Shown here one piece after another: positions 50,913 through 59,438 of a DNA stretch of 64,000 nt. This stretch comes from an uncultured Lachnospiraceae bacterium. Its GTDB lineage: Bacteria; Bacillota; Clostridia; Lachnospirales; Lachnospiraceae. Under the pieces are notes generated by a model. That model saw only the letters and a list, made by a program, of their open reading frames with translations, made no database searches and was not told the DNA's origin. Made by a program: the position numbers and the translations under genes. Where the stretch lies: assembly GCA_951800145.1 (NCBI GenBank), contig CATOJE010000003.1:38400-102399 (forward strand), given 5' to 3'. The number at the start of each line of letters is the position of its first letter. Position 1 is the first letter of the stretch.

Positions 50913-51842
50913 ATGAAAACAGGAGCCGTTATCATTGCAGCCGGCCACAATCTGTCCCAGGAAAATTTCCAGCCCCTGATGCCCATCGGGGAAACTACCG
51001 TGATCCGCCGCATCATCATCATGCTCAAGCAGGCGGAGATTGATCCCATCGTCATCATTACTGGCCGTGACGGAGACCAGGTAGAAAAGCATGTATCAAA
51101 AATGCGGACCATCTGTCTGCGCAATGAAGAATACCAAACCACCCAGATGTTCGACAGCGTGCGGATGGGCTTAAATTATGTGGAAGATCTCTGCAGCCAG
51201 GTGCTGATTCTTCCAGTAAAATACCCCCTCTTTCTGGAGAACACCGTAAAGCAGCTTCTCCAGACAAAGGAAAAAGCCGCCTGCCCTGTGTACAATGGAC
51301 GCCGGGGCCACCCGGTCCTTTTATCCACCTCCCTGATCCCCTCCCTCCTCCGCTATGACGGCCCTGGCGGGCTGAATGGAGCCCTGCGTCAGGATTCCAT
51401 CAATTCCTCGATTGAAGAAATCCCTGTAAACGATCAGGGCATCAGCCTCTCCATCGAGACAGAGGAGGACTGCAGGCTCCGCTACGACCGCACCCGGAAG
51501 ATCCCGGTTCACAGCGTTTCCCAGCTGTATCTGGAGGGTGATGACATCTTCTTTGGCCCTGGCATCGCCCAGTTCTTAAGCCTGGTGGACCACACCGGCT
51601 CCATGCAGACTGCCTGCCGGCAGATGCACATGTCCTACAGCAAGGGCTGGAAGATCGTAAAGGAGGCGGAAAAGCACCTGGGCTTTCCCCTTCTCCTCAC
51701 CCAGTCCGGCGGTGCGGACGGCGGCTTTTCCCAGCTCACCCCTAAGTCAAAGGACTATCTAACCCGCTATCTGGCCATGGAGCAGGAGCTGGACCAGGAG
51801 GCTAAACGTCTGTTTCAAAAATACTTTGGCCAAACGCCATAA
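50913..51842 (+). CDS. NTP-transferase (MocA-like) domain fused to ModE/LysR-type winged helix
   Basis: 309 residues from ATG 50913 (MKTGAVIIAAGHN), with GAGAGG upstream; the 69 extra track residues come from the divergent promoter region. Residues 1-200 are a MobA/MocA-like nucleotidyltransferase with altered loop residues (AAGHNLSQENFQPLMPIGETT, RRGHPVLLS). Residues 215-309 form a ModE/LysR-type winged helix (VDHTGSMQTACRQMHMSYSKGWKIVKEAE). It is divergent from the yqeC-mocA gene. Such fusions occur near selenium-dependent molybdenum hydroxylase genes; a regulator that senses cofactor or nucleotide state is an attractive reading but unproven. Confidence 0.85.
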   Translation: MKTGAVIIAAGHNLSQENFQPLMPIGETTVIRRIIIMLKQAEIDPIVIITGRDGDQVEKHVSKMRTICLRNEEYQTTQMFDSVRMGLNYVEDLCSQVLILPVKYPLFLENTVKQLLQTKEKAACPVYNGRRGHPVLLSTSLIPSLLRYDGPGGLNGALRQDSINSSIEEIPVNDQGISLSIETEEDCRLRYDRTRKIPVHSVSQLYLEGDDIFFGPGIAQFLSLVDHTGSMQTACRQMHMSYSKGWKIVKEAEKHLGFPLLLTQSGGADGGFSQLTPKSKDYLTRYLAMEQELDQEAKRLFQKYFGQTP

Positions 51843-51877
51843 GCGGCCCATAACCATAAGTACAAGGAGTACAAGCG

Positions 51878-52771
51878 ATGCCAGAGCAAATACCAGCAAA
51901 ACACATCGTCACCAAAATCAAGGACAGCAGCTGGTTCGGAATGGACTATAATATGAATATCTACCGAGGCTGCTGCCACGGCTGCATCTATTGCGACAGC
52001 CGTTCCTCCTGCTACCAGATCAAAGCGTTCGACCAGGTAAAGGTCAAGGAAAATGCCCTTTCCATTATTCGGGATGACCTGCGCCGAAAGGCGAAAAAAG
52101 GCGTAGTGGGGACCGGCTCCATGAGCGACCCATACAACCCTTACGAAAAGGAGCTGCAGCTCACCCGCCATGCCCTGGAGCTGGCCGACGCCTTTGGCTT
52201 CGGCATAGGCATTGCCACCAAAAGCACCTTGCTGGAGCGGGATGCGGACATCCTCCAAAGCATCCGGGAGCACTCCCCTGTGCTTCTAAAAGTAACCATC
52301 ACCACGCCCCATGATGAATTATCTAAAAAGGTAGAGCCAGGCGCTCCCCCATCCTCCCAGAGAATGGATCTCATCGCCCGCCTGGCCTCTCAGGGGCTTT
52401 TTGCCGGAATCCTTCTGATGCCGGTCCTTCCCTTTCTGGAGGATCGGGCGGAGGATATCCTCCGCCTGGTCTCCATGGCAGGAGACGCAGGAGCGCGATT
52501 CATCTATCCTGCCTTCGGCATGACCCTGCGGGATAATCAAAAGGAATGGTACTTAGATCGGCTGGAGGAGATTTTCCCCGGAGAGGGCTTAAAGAGCCGA
52601 TACCTGAAAACCTATAAAAATGCCTACTACTGTGCCAGTCCCCAGGCGAAGCAGCTGTGGAATGCCTTTGCCAAAGCCTGCGAAGAAAAGAAAATTCTCT
52701 ACCGCATGCAAGACATCATTCCTGCCTATAAACGTGGATACGAAAACACCCAGCTCAGTTTGTTTGACTGA
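51878..52771 (+). CDS. SPL-type radical SAM protein
   Basis: 297 residues. The radical SAM cluster motif is RGCCHGCIYCDSRS near residue 31, followed by GVVGTGSMSDPYNPYE and LLKVTITTPHDELSKKVEP, typical of the Rv2578c/spore-photoproduct-lyase-like family of unknown function. ATG 51878 has AAGGAG eight bases upstream and lies 35 bp after the MocA-HTH gene, so the two may be cotranscribed. It could modify a nucleic acid or protein; the substrate is not predictable. Confidence 0.85.
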   Translation: MPEQIPAKHIVTKIKDSSWFGMDYNMNIYRGCCHGCIYCDSRSSCYQIKAFDQVKVKENALSIIRDDLRRKAKKGVVGTGSMSDPYNPYEKELQLTRHALELADAFGFGIGIATKSTLLERDADILQSIREHSPVLLKVTITTPHDELSKKVEPGAPPSSQRMDLIARLASQGLFAGILLMPVLPFLEDRAEDILRLVSMAGDAGARFIYPAFGMTLRDNQKEWYLDRLEEIFPGEGLKSRYLKTYKNAYYCASPQAKQLWNAFAKACEEKKILYRMQDIIPAYKRGYENTQLSLFD

Positions 52772-52777
52772 GCTGGG
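52749..52777 (+). terminator. Hairpin overlapping the radical SAM gene stop
   Basis: CCCAGCTCAGT and ACTGAGCTGGG form a perfect 11-bp stem with a 7-nt loop; the stop codon lies in the 3' arm. There is no long U-tract. Confidence 0.65.
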
Positions 52778-52816
52778 CCGCAAAAGGTTTTCCATTATCT
52801 ACTTTGAAAGCTCAGG

Positions 52817-52867
52817 GTGCGCCCGCCAGATCTTCCTGTGTGGTAGTGTGCCGGTGGCCGGGCGCAT
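52817..52867 (+). repeat. Interspersed palindromic element, copy 1
   Basis: GTGCGCCCGCCAG at the left and TGGCCGGGCGCAT at the right pair with each other; the centre CTGTGTGGTAGTGTG matches the copy at 19718, as does the flank GTTTACTTA of copy 3. It lies between the radical SAM gene and the BrnTA pair. Confidence 0.8.
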
Positions 52868-52873
52868 GACCGT

Positions 52874-53161
52874 TTACTTACAGCAAGCATTTTTCACCAG
52901 TTCTGCATCATTGAGTGCCAAATCTAATAAATTACTTAAAATTTTTGAATAGTCCGGACCAAATGCTTTGACTTTTCTCATGTTGCTTGAAGATATTCGA
53001 ATTGTTATGTTATCCATCCTGTGAAATTGCTTTAACATATCACTTGTCATTTCCGGACAGTCATCATCAAAAACCAATGGCATCTTTTCAGCCGCTTCAA
53101 TCTCAGCGATTTCCTCTGGTGTCAATTCCGCCGGCAAACTATTCATCATAACCATCGCCAT
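52874..53161 (-). CDS. BrnA-like/CopG-type antitoxin
   Basis: 95 residues from ATG 53161 (GAGG seven bases upstream; ATG 53167 is too close). It overlaps the BrnT-like toxin gene by 23 bp. The C-terminal part NITIRISSSNMRKVKAFGPDYSKILSNLLDLAL fits a ribbon-helix-helix DNA-binding segment; the acidic middle (EIAEIEAAEKMPLVFDDDCPE) would wrap the toxin. It should neutralise BrnT and repress the operon. The family is inferred partly from the partner. Confidence 0.75.
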   Translation of the reverse strand: MAMVMMNSLPAELTPEEIAEIEAAEKMPLVFDDDCPEMTSDMLKQFHRMDNITIRISSSNMRKVKAFGPDYSKILSNLLDLALNDAELVKNACCK

Positions 53162-53453
53162 ATTCATACCTCGCTTTCTCTATTTTTGTCGCTCGTCTGG
53201 CAGAAATAATCCGAACAACATCTCCTTTCTTAAATGTGCATACTACAAAAAGAACCTTCCCAATCTTGCCCAAAATGTCATATCTATTTTCCCAGGGATG
53301 TTCCTCGTCACTTCGTATCAATTTGTTCTCATCTGCAAACACCTTGGACGCTGTTTCAAACCGTATTCCATGTTTAGCATAATTAAGGGCTGCTTTTTCT
53401 TCATCCCATTCGAAAACTGCTTTTTCATAATCAAAGTCAAAATACTCGTACAT
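53139..53453 (-). CDS. BrnT family toxin (DUF497)
   Basis: 104 residues. BrnT toxins are RelE-fold ribonucleases that stop translation under stress. The signature FEWDEEKAALNYAKHGIRFETASKVF near residue 14 and RYDILGKIGKVLFVVCTFKKGDVVRIISARRATKIEKARYE at the end are typical, including the C-terminal SARRATKxExxxY. Toxin precedes antitoxin, as usual for BrnTA. Codon use is more AT-rich than in its neighbours, which suggests horizontal acquisition. Confidence 0.9.
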   Translation of the reverse strand: MYEYFDFDYEKAVFEWDEEKAALNYAKHGIRFETASKVFADENKLIRSDEEHPWENRYDILGKIGKVLFVVCTFKKGDVVRIISARRATKIEKARYEYGDGYDE

Positions 53454-53684
53454 TTTCTATTTTCTCTCTTGCTATCTTATTCTCTTCTTATTTTAGCACA
53501 CAGATATCTATTTTGCCACCAATTTTCTGACAAATTTCAATCGCAAATTTCCCATAGACGAATCCAGCAAAATATGTCATAATCGGTAGAAGGGCGGAAT
53601 CATACTATGAAATCTTCCCCGGACACTGTTTACCGGGCGCGAAAGCAAGCGAATTGCCGTGGCCCGTCACTATGGAGGTAGGAA

Positions 53685-54935
53685 ATGGTAGGGAAACGTA
53701 TTATTCAAGTCGAGGAAAAAGTCCCCGTTAACATGCTGATACCCTTAAGCATCCAGCATATGTTCGCCATGTTCGGCGCATCAGTGCTGGTGCCCTTTAT
53801 CTTTGGTATCAATCCGGCGATTGTGCTGTTCATGAACGGCGTGGGAACCCTCCTCTTTATTTTTGTCACAAAGGGAAAGGCGCCGGCATACTTAGGCTCC
53901 AGCTTCGCCTTCCTGGCGCCCGCCGGGATCGTCATCGCAAACTTCGGATATCCTTATGCCTTAGGCGGCTTCGTGGCCGTAGGCTTCTGCGGCTGCATCC
54001 TGGCCTTTATCGTGTACAAATTCGGCACAAAATGGATCGACATCGTCCTTCCCCCGGCAGCCATGGGGCCAGTGGTCGCTTTGATCGGATTAGAGCTGTC
54101 CGCCTCCGCCGCAAGCAATGCAGGGCTTTTGGATGAAGTCATTCAGCCGAAAAATGTTATCGTCTTTCTGGTTACCTTGGGGATCGCAGTCTTTGGAAAT
54201 ATCCTCTTTCGAGGCTTTTTGTCCGTTATCCCCATCCTGATAGCCGTTATCGCCGGCTATATCGCAGCCCTGCTCTGCGGAATAGTAGACTTTACCGAGG
54301 TAAGCGCCGCGCCGTTTTTCGCCATTCCTAATTTCCAGATGCCGAAATTCAGCGCCGAGGCCATCCTGATTATCCTTCCGGTTATTCTGGTCATCACCTC
54401 AGAGCATATCGGCCACCAGGTAGTCACCAGCAAGATCATCGGCCGGGATCTGCTGAAGGAGCCTGGGCTTCACCGCTCCCTTTTCGGAGATAACTTCTCC
54501 ACCATGCTCTCCGGCCTCATCGGCTCCGTGCCCACCACCACCTACGGTGAGAATATCGGAGTTATGGCGGTAACCGGGGTATACAGCGTCTACGTCATCG
54601 CAGGCGCCGCCATCCTTTCCGTGATCTGCTCCTTCAGCGGAAAGCTGTCCACCTTGATCAGCACCATCCCCGGACCGGTTATCGGAGGAATCTCCTTCCT
54701 CCTCTATGGTATGATCGGCACCTCCGGCCTGCGGATCCTGGTGGATTCCAAGGTGGATTACGGGAACTCCAGGAACTTAAGCCTCACCTCCGTGATCTTT
54801 GTCACCGGACTCTCCGGCATTGCTTTAAAAATCGGGAATATCCAGCTCACCGGAATGGTTCTGGCCTGTGTGGTGGGCATGGGGCTGAGCCTGGTATTCT
54901 ATGTACTGGATCGGATGCATTTGACCAATGACTAA
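53685..54935 (+). CDS. NCS2 family uracil-type permease
   Basis: 416 residues, about 14 membrane helices. SIQHMFAMFGASVLVPF is the UraA-type QH motif, and SVPTTTYGENIGVMAVT is the uracil-branch NCS2 motif. ATG 53685 has GGAGG six bases upstream. It imports uracil or a related base with H+. It faces the ureide operon convergently across a shared terminator and may supply pyrimidine or another cyclic ureide to the hydrolases there, but this is context only. Confidence 0.9.
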   Translation: MVGKRIIQVEEKVPVNMLIPLSIQHMFAMFGASVLVPFIFGINPAIVLFMNGVGTLLFIFVTKGKAPAYLGSSFAFLAPAGIVIANFGYPYALGGFVAVGFCGCILAFIVYKFGTKWIDIVLPPAAMGPVVALIGLELSASAASNAGLLDEVIQPKNVIVFLVTLGIAVFGNILFRGFLSVIPILIAVIAGYIAALLCGIVDFTEVSAAPFFAIPNFQMPKFSAEAILIILPVILVITSEHIGHQVVTSKIIGRDLLKEPGLHRSLFGDNFSTMLSGLIGSVPTTTYGENIGVMAVTGVYSVYVIAGAAILSVICSFSGKLSTLISTIPGPVIGGISFLLYGMIGTSGLRILVDSKVDYGNSRNLSLTSVIFVTGLSGIALKIGNIQLTGMVLACVVGMGLSLVFYVLDRMHLTND

Positions 54936-54950
54936 AGAATTGTATCGGAT

Positions 54951-54984
54951 AGGGCAGCTCTGTAAGAAAACAGAGCTGCCCTTT
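54951..54984. terminator. Bidirectional terminator between the permease and RidA genes
   Basis: AGGGCAGCTCTGT pairs with ACAGAGCTGCCCTTT around a 6-nt loop. Confidence 0.85.
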
Positions 54985-55010
54985 ACCGCCGCTAAGTATG
55001 CTGTTACCAT

Positions 55011-55403
55011 TTACCCCTCTGGCACCACCGCCACCGCCTCGATCTCGATCACCATTCCATGGTTAAACCTTCCGATCTGCATCGTGCTTCTCGCCGGGGG
55101 ATTCTCCGGAAAAAATCGTTTATATGTTTCATTAAATGCGGAAAAGTCATTAATATCTGATACAAAAACCAAGGTTTTAATCACATGCTTTAAGTCTGAT
55201 CCCGCCTCCCGCAGGAGGATATCCATATTTTTCAGTACCTGCTCTGTCTGCTTGACGATATCTCCCGGCCCCACCAGCTCCTGGGTCACCGGGTCATTTG
55301 CCGTGACCCCCGCGGTGAAAATCAGGTTTCCCGCCCGGTATGCCTGAGAATACCATCCTCCCGGCTTAGGGCACTTGTCTGTTGAAATTCGAATCGCTTC
55401 CAT
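55011..55403 (-). CDS. RidA family (YjgF/YER057c) enamine/imine deaminase
   Basis: 130 residues from ATG 55403 (MEAIRISTDKCPKPG), with GAGGG upstream; the 36 extra track residues run into the upstream gene. The catalytic-type arginine is in NPPARSTMQI near residue 100, followed by GMVIEIEAVAVVPE, both family hallmarks. RidA hydrolyses reactive enamine/imine intermediates; related ureide and pyrimidine clusters carry RidA-like proteins that hydrolyse aminoacrylate-type products. As the last gene of the ureide operon it probably clears such an intermediate. Confidence 0.9.
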   Translation of the reverse strand: MEAIRISTDKCPKPGGWYSQAYRAGNLIFTAGVTANDPVTQELVGPGDIVKQTEQVLKNMDILLREAGSDLKHVIKTLVFVSDINDFSAFNETYKRFFPENPPARSTMQIGRFNHGMVIEIEAVAVVPEG

Positions 55404-55452
55404 GTCTTCCCTCATTCCTTTCTCTGTAAACCCGCTGCCCTCTATTCTGCCA

Positions 55453-56709
55453 TCACAGCTTGTCCTGCTTAGACAAATGTTCGATTGTCCGCAGCAGCAC
55501 CCTGGTTCCATCCGCCATATCCTCCGGCGTAGTATACTCGTCCGGGCAGTGGCTTACTCCCTCATTGGAGCTTCTGAGAAAAATCATTCCCATGGGGTAC
55601 AGCCTCCCCATCTGCATGGCATCATGGGCCGGATAGCTCACCATATATTTATGAGGAATCTTCTCCTGCTCTGTACACTGGTGAATCAGCTCCACCAGAC
55701 GCTTATCACAGTGTACTGGTGAAGTATCAATGGTACTCTTCACCGAATAGGTAAGTCCTCTTGCCTGGCACTGCTTTTCCACGAATTCCATCAGGTCATC
55801 ATACAGCTTCTGCCACAGCCCGTCCTCCTTTTCCCGAAAATCCACCGGGACGATAGCCTGATTTGCTACAATATTATGCTCTGCCGGACGGGCCTGGATA
55901 TACCCCACCGTACCTCTGGTGGTGGAGCCGGATTCCAGTGCCAGCCGCTCCACCTCACAGGCGATAGCCGCGGCCGCCGCCATAGCGTCATGCCGATCCT
56001 CCATAGCCATTCCCCCGGCATGGGCGGAAACCCCATTTAAGGTAATATAAAACTGCTTGATTCCGGCGATATCCGTTACCACTGCCATGGGAAGATTTTC
56101 ATGGAGAAGATAGCAGCCCTGCTCGATGTGGAGCTCGATAAAGGCGAAATAATCCCGCTCCCTGATATAGCTTTTTTCGAAATGATCCGGCTCTAAGCCC
56201 ATCCCAAAGTCCAGCATAGCCTGCTTCATAGTGATCCCGGTCGCCCGGTCCACCGAAGTAAGGGCGTAGTCCTCTGGAAGCATCCCGCAGATGGCCTTGC
56301 TTCCAAAATGTCCCCCTAAGAACTGGCTTGCCTCTTCATTCACAAAGGCGATCATCTCCACCGGCCGTTTCGGCTTCTCCCCCTGCTCTGCCATCGCGGT
56401 AAGCACCTCCAGGGCTGCCATCACACCAGCCAGGCCGTCAAACTTTCCTCCCATGGGAACAGTATCAAAGTGAGAGCCTGTCAGGAGCGGCGGCAGATTC
56501 TCCTGCCCCTCCAGTCTCCCGTAAATATTTCCCACCGTATCCATACGCACGGTAAGCCCTGCCTCCCGCATCCACCCCATTAAAACCTCACAAGCCTCCT
56601 TATAAGCAGGCGTCCAGGCAAACCGGCTGATTCCTCCTCTCGGGTCTGCGCCGATTCCCCCCACATATTGTAGTCTCTCCCATAAACGTTCCTTATTAAT
56701 CTCAACCAT
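55453..56709 (-). CDS. Zn-dependent M20 amidohydrolase (N-carbamoylase/allantoate amidohydrolase-like)
   Basis: 418 residues from ATG 56709 (MVEINKERL), GGAG seven bases upstream. M20/HyuC family; metal ligands in TGSHFDTVPMGGKFDG, FVNEEASQF and IELHIEQG, and the dimerisation-domain motif GVSAHAGGMAMEDRHDA. Family members cleave N-carbamoyl amino acids, ureidopropionate or allantoate, releasing ammonia and CO2. Placed 55 bp after the allantoinase-like gene it would act on the ring-opened product, giving a two-step ureide degradation. Allantoate versus N-carbamoyl amino acid cannot be decided from sequence. Confidence 0.88.
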   Translation of the reverse strand: MVEINKERLWERLQYVGGIGADPRGGISRFAWTPAYKEACEVLMGWMREAGLTVRMDTVGNIYGRLEGQENLPPLLTGSHFDTVPMGGKFDGLAGVMAALEVLTAMAEQGEKPKRPVEMIAFVNEEASQFLGGHFGSKAICGMLPEDYALTSVDRATGITMKQAMLDFGMGLEPDHFEKSYIRERDYFAFIELHIEQGCYLLHENLPMAVVTDIAGIKQFYITLNGVSAHAGGMAMEDRHDAMAAAAAIACEVERLALESGSTTRGTVGYIQARPAEHNIVANQAIVPVDFREKEDGLWQKLYDDLMEFVEKQCQARGLTYSVKSTIDTSPVHCDKRLVELIHQCTEQEKIPHKYMVSYPAHDAMQMGRLYPMGMIFLRSSNEGVSHCPDEYTTPEDMADGTRVLLRTIEHLSKQDKL

Positions 56710-56764
56710 CCTTCTTCTCCATTTCCTGCAGCTCAAAGCTGCCCTTCATCTGCGCTTGCAAAGC

Positions 56765-58126
56765 CTATCCGCGGACAAATCTTCCATACCCTGGCTCTGC
56801 AAGGATCCTGCCATCCCGGTAGATCTCCCTGCCCCGGAGGAAGGTACTGACTACCTGGCATAAAAGCTCTCTTCCCTCATAGGGAAATTTCGTACATCTT
56901 GTTTTCGAAAAGCTGTTTTTCCTGGAATAATTCCAGGGATGGGATACATCCATCAGCACCAGGTCTCCATCCGCTCCCACCCGTATGGCTCCCTTGTCCG
57001 GATACAAGCCAAACCGTTTCGCTCCATTGCCGGCACACAGAGCTGCCAGCCGATGAGGCGCCATACCTCTCTTTAGGACAGCCTCCGTTACCATCAAAGG
57101 ATAGGCGATATCAATCGAAGGCGCACCTCCCATCACCCTCCAGCCATCCCCATCCTTCGGCTCCTTGTCCTCCTCCGTATAGGGCGCATGGTCTGTCCCC
57201 AGGTAATCGATGGTTCCATCCAGCAGATACGGCCACAGCCCTTCCATCCGTTCCCGGCTCCGCAGGGGAGGCTGAATCAGGCCATAGGTCCCCGCCTCAA
57301 ACTGATCCTCATAATTCAGGAGAAAATAGTGGGCGCAGCTCTCCACTGTCACATCCACTCCCCTTTTCTTTGCCCGCTTGATGCACTCAGCCCCTTCTGG
57401 AATCGAGAGATGACAGATATGGATGGGGCAGCCAGTATGCTCTGCAAAGATGATGGCATTCTCTATGGCTGTCAGCTCTGCATAGTAAGGCCTGGCCTCA
57501 TCGTGGAGTCTTAAATCCCAGGGCTGGTTCTGGAATCGCGCCTTCAGCTCCTGGATAATGGCAGCATCCTCCGCGTGAAATCCCAGAACCTTCCCCAGCT
57601 TCTTAACCTCCTCCATCCCATCCACCTGCTGCTGATGATCCAACCAGAGAAACTCCGGTCCCGCATCCAGGGTAAAGCCCTTAAAGGCGATACATCCCAA
57701 GCGGTTTAATTTCTCCAATTCTGCCTGATTTCCCGCGATGGCTCCTCCCCACAGAGCGAAGTCCACCACAGAATTCCCCTCTGCCAGGCCAAGCTTCAAG
57801 GCAAATGTCCCTTCATCGATCACTGGCGGGCTGCTATTAGGCATTTCCATCACCAGTGTATAGCCTCCGGCCGCAGCAGCTCTGGTTCCGCAAAACCAGT
57901 CCTCCCGATAATTCGCCCCTGGTTCGAAAAAATGGGTATGGGTGTCAATTCCTCCTGGAAAAATCATGAATCCCGAAGCATCTATGATTTCATCCGCCTC
58001 CAGCTGGCTTTCCGGAGCCAGAATTCCGGCAATCTTCTCTCCCCGAATCCCCAGATCCGCCCTCTCACACCCATTTTCCAGAACCAGCGTTCCGTTTCTA
58101 ATAATCTTACTAAAATAGTTTCCCAA
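56765..58126 (-). CDS. Allantoinase/dihydropyrimidinase-like cyclic amidohydrolase
   Basis: 453 residues. Start TTG at 58126 with GGAAGGG upstream and no nearby in-frame ATG. The metal site is complete: GGIDTHTHFFEPG, the carboxylated lysine in CIAFKGFTLDA, GFHAEDAAII, ICHLSIPEGAE and LGTDHAPYTEEDK. The HFFEPG form and EMPNSSPP motif are closest to allantoinases and dihydroorotases. With the M20 hydrolase downstream and RidA, it suggests use of allantoin or another cyclic ureide. It is clearly distinct from the hydantoinase at 15204. Confidence 0.85.
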   Translation of the reverse strand: MGNYFSKIIRNGTLVLENGCERADLGIRGEKIAGILAPESQLEADEIIDASGFMIFPGGIDTHTHFFEPGANYREDWFCGTRAAAAGGYTLVMEMPNSSPPVIDEGTFALKLGLAEGNSVVDFALWGGAIAGNQAELEKLNRLGCIAFKGFTLDAGPEFLWLDHQQQVDGMEEVKKLGKVLGFHAEDAAIIQELKARFQNQPWDLRLHDEARPYYAELTAIENAIIFAEHTGCPIHICHLSIPEGAECIKRAKKRGVDVTVESCAHYFLLNYEDQFEAGTYGLIQPPLRSRERMEGLWPYLLDGTIDYLGTDHAPYTEEDKEPKDGDGWRVMGGAPSIDIAYPLMVTEAVLKRGMAPHRLAALCAGNGAKRFGLYPDKGAIRVGADGDLVLMDVSHPWNYSRKNSFSKTRCTKFPYEGRELLCQVVSTFLRGREIYRDGRILAEPGYGRFVRG

Positions 58127-58181
58127 CGGTCCCTTCCCTGCCTTCCTGTCCGTTTGCAGTACGTAAACAAAGCATAAGGCT

Positions 58182-59252
58182 TTACTGCAAATTCAGCGTT
58201 CCCAAAGGATCCAGCACCTGTATCACCTCTGGATCATGGATATTTTCCTGATCAATCAGCCAGTAGGGGCTCTCTGTCACATCTGGAAAGTCGGTCCTTC
58301 CCTCAATGGCCTCGATGGCCGCTGCTACTGAATTATATCCTAAACCATAGGGATTCTGGGAAATCAGCGCATCCAGGCATCCGTCATAGATATTATTGAT
58401 CAATTCCTCAGAGGAATCATAGCCCACTGCCAGGATATCCGTGCGCCCCTCATCCTTTAAAACCTTGCTCACACCAGCAGATGCCCCCTCATTACAGCAG
58501 AACACTGCCACTAAATCCGGATGCTCCGATAACAGATCCTGCATCGTGTTGGTCGCCTTTTCCCTGTCTCCCTCCGTGTGATAGATTCCCACAAGATCAA
58601 ACTGCTCATGCTTTGCCAGCTCCTCAGAAAAGCCTCGGTCTCTCTGCTGGATCACATCGGAGCCCGCTTCTGCGGAAACCACCGCAACCTTCCCCCCATC
58701 CGGGAGCTTTTCTGCAATGTAGGCTGCTCCGGCTGCCGAGGCGCTTTCGTGGTTAACAGACACCGTGGTACAGCACACGGCAGGGTCCATCTCATCATCA
58801 AAGCTAACCACCGGAACCTGCAGCGCACCTATGGTATCATGGATCGCCTTCGCATCGATGGATGATATTACCAGCCCATCCATCCCTGCCATATCCATAT
58901 CCTCCACAATATTCTGCTGGGCAGCCGTATCGGTAGAAGAGTTGGTTCCCTGATAATTAATGGTATATCCCCGCTCCGCCGCTGCGTCCTCGGCCCCCTG
59001 GCGCACCATCTTATAGAAGTCAAATAGCGTAGACTTAGGGATCACGCCGATCACCTTGGTTTGGGAACCTCCTGCTGCTTCCTGCGCCGCACCCGGATCC
59101 TGTGTCCGGGCCGCGTCCCCTCCCTGTGTATTCTCCTCCCTCTGTGCCGCCGTCTCCGGCGCCTGGGTGGTATTGCCTCCAGCTCCAGAACACCCGCACA
59201 TCGCTCCTGCTAGCATCACTGCTGCGAATCCTGCTATGAATCTTCCCTTCAT
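58182..59252 (-). CDS. Ribose/galactose-type ABC transporter substrate-binding lipoprotein
   Basis: 356 residues from ATG 59252 (MKGRFIAGFAAVM), AAAGG upstream. The lipoprotein signal ends in CGCSGAGG, then a Gln/Gly/Thr linker, then a periplasmic-binding-protein type I fold (KVIGVIPKSTLFDFYKMVRQGAEDAA, DGLVISSIDAKAIHDTIG, AVFCCNEGASAGVSKVL). The family binds sugars, autoinducer or nucleoside-like ligands; here the ureide operon suggests a nitrogenous ligand. The 186-bp gap to the permease gene has no ORF of note. Confidence 0.9.
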   Translation of the reverse strand: MKGRFIAGFAAVMLAGAMCGCSGAGGNTTQAPETAAQREENTQGGDAARTQDPGAAQEAAGGSQTKVIGVIPKSTLFDFYKMVRQGAEDAAAERGYTINYQGTNSSTDTAAQQNIVEDMDMAGMDGLVISSIDAKAIHDTIGALQVPVVSFDDEMDPAVCCTTVSVNHESASAAGAAYIAEKLPDGGKVAVVSAEAGSDVIQQRDRGFSEELAKHEQFDLVGIYHTEGDREKATNTMQDLLSEHPDLVAVFCCNEGASAGVSKVLKDEGRTDILAVGYDSSEELINNIYDGCLDALISQNPYGLGYNSVAAAIEAIEGRTDFPDVTESPYWLIDQENIHDPEVIQVLDPLGTLNLQ

Positions 59253-59438
59253 ATTTACCTTTCTCCTTTTCATTTTATGTGTACTCTCGGAGTCCCTTTG
59301 CGCCTGATTTTGTGAGATGATTTTTTGTCAGATGTGCATAAATTTAAATCAGCCACAAAGGCAGGTGCAAGAGAGATTCCGAGAGTGCATTTCATTTCTG
59401 CGGGCAGCCGCCCAGGTGGTGATGCCCCATAATCAACA

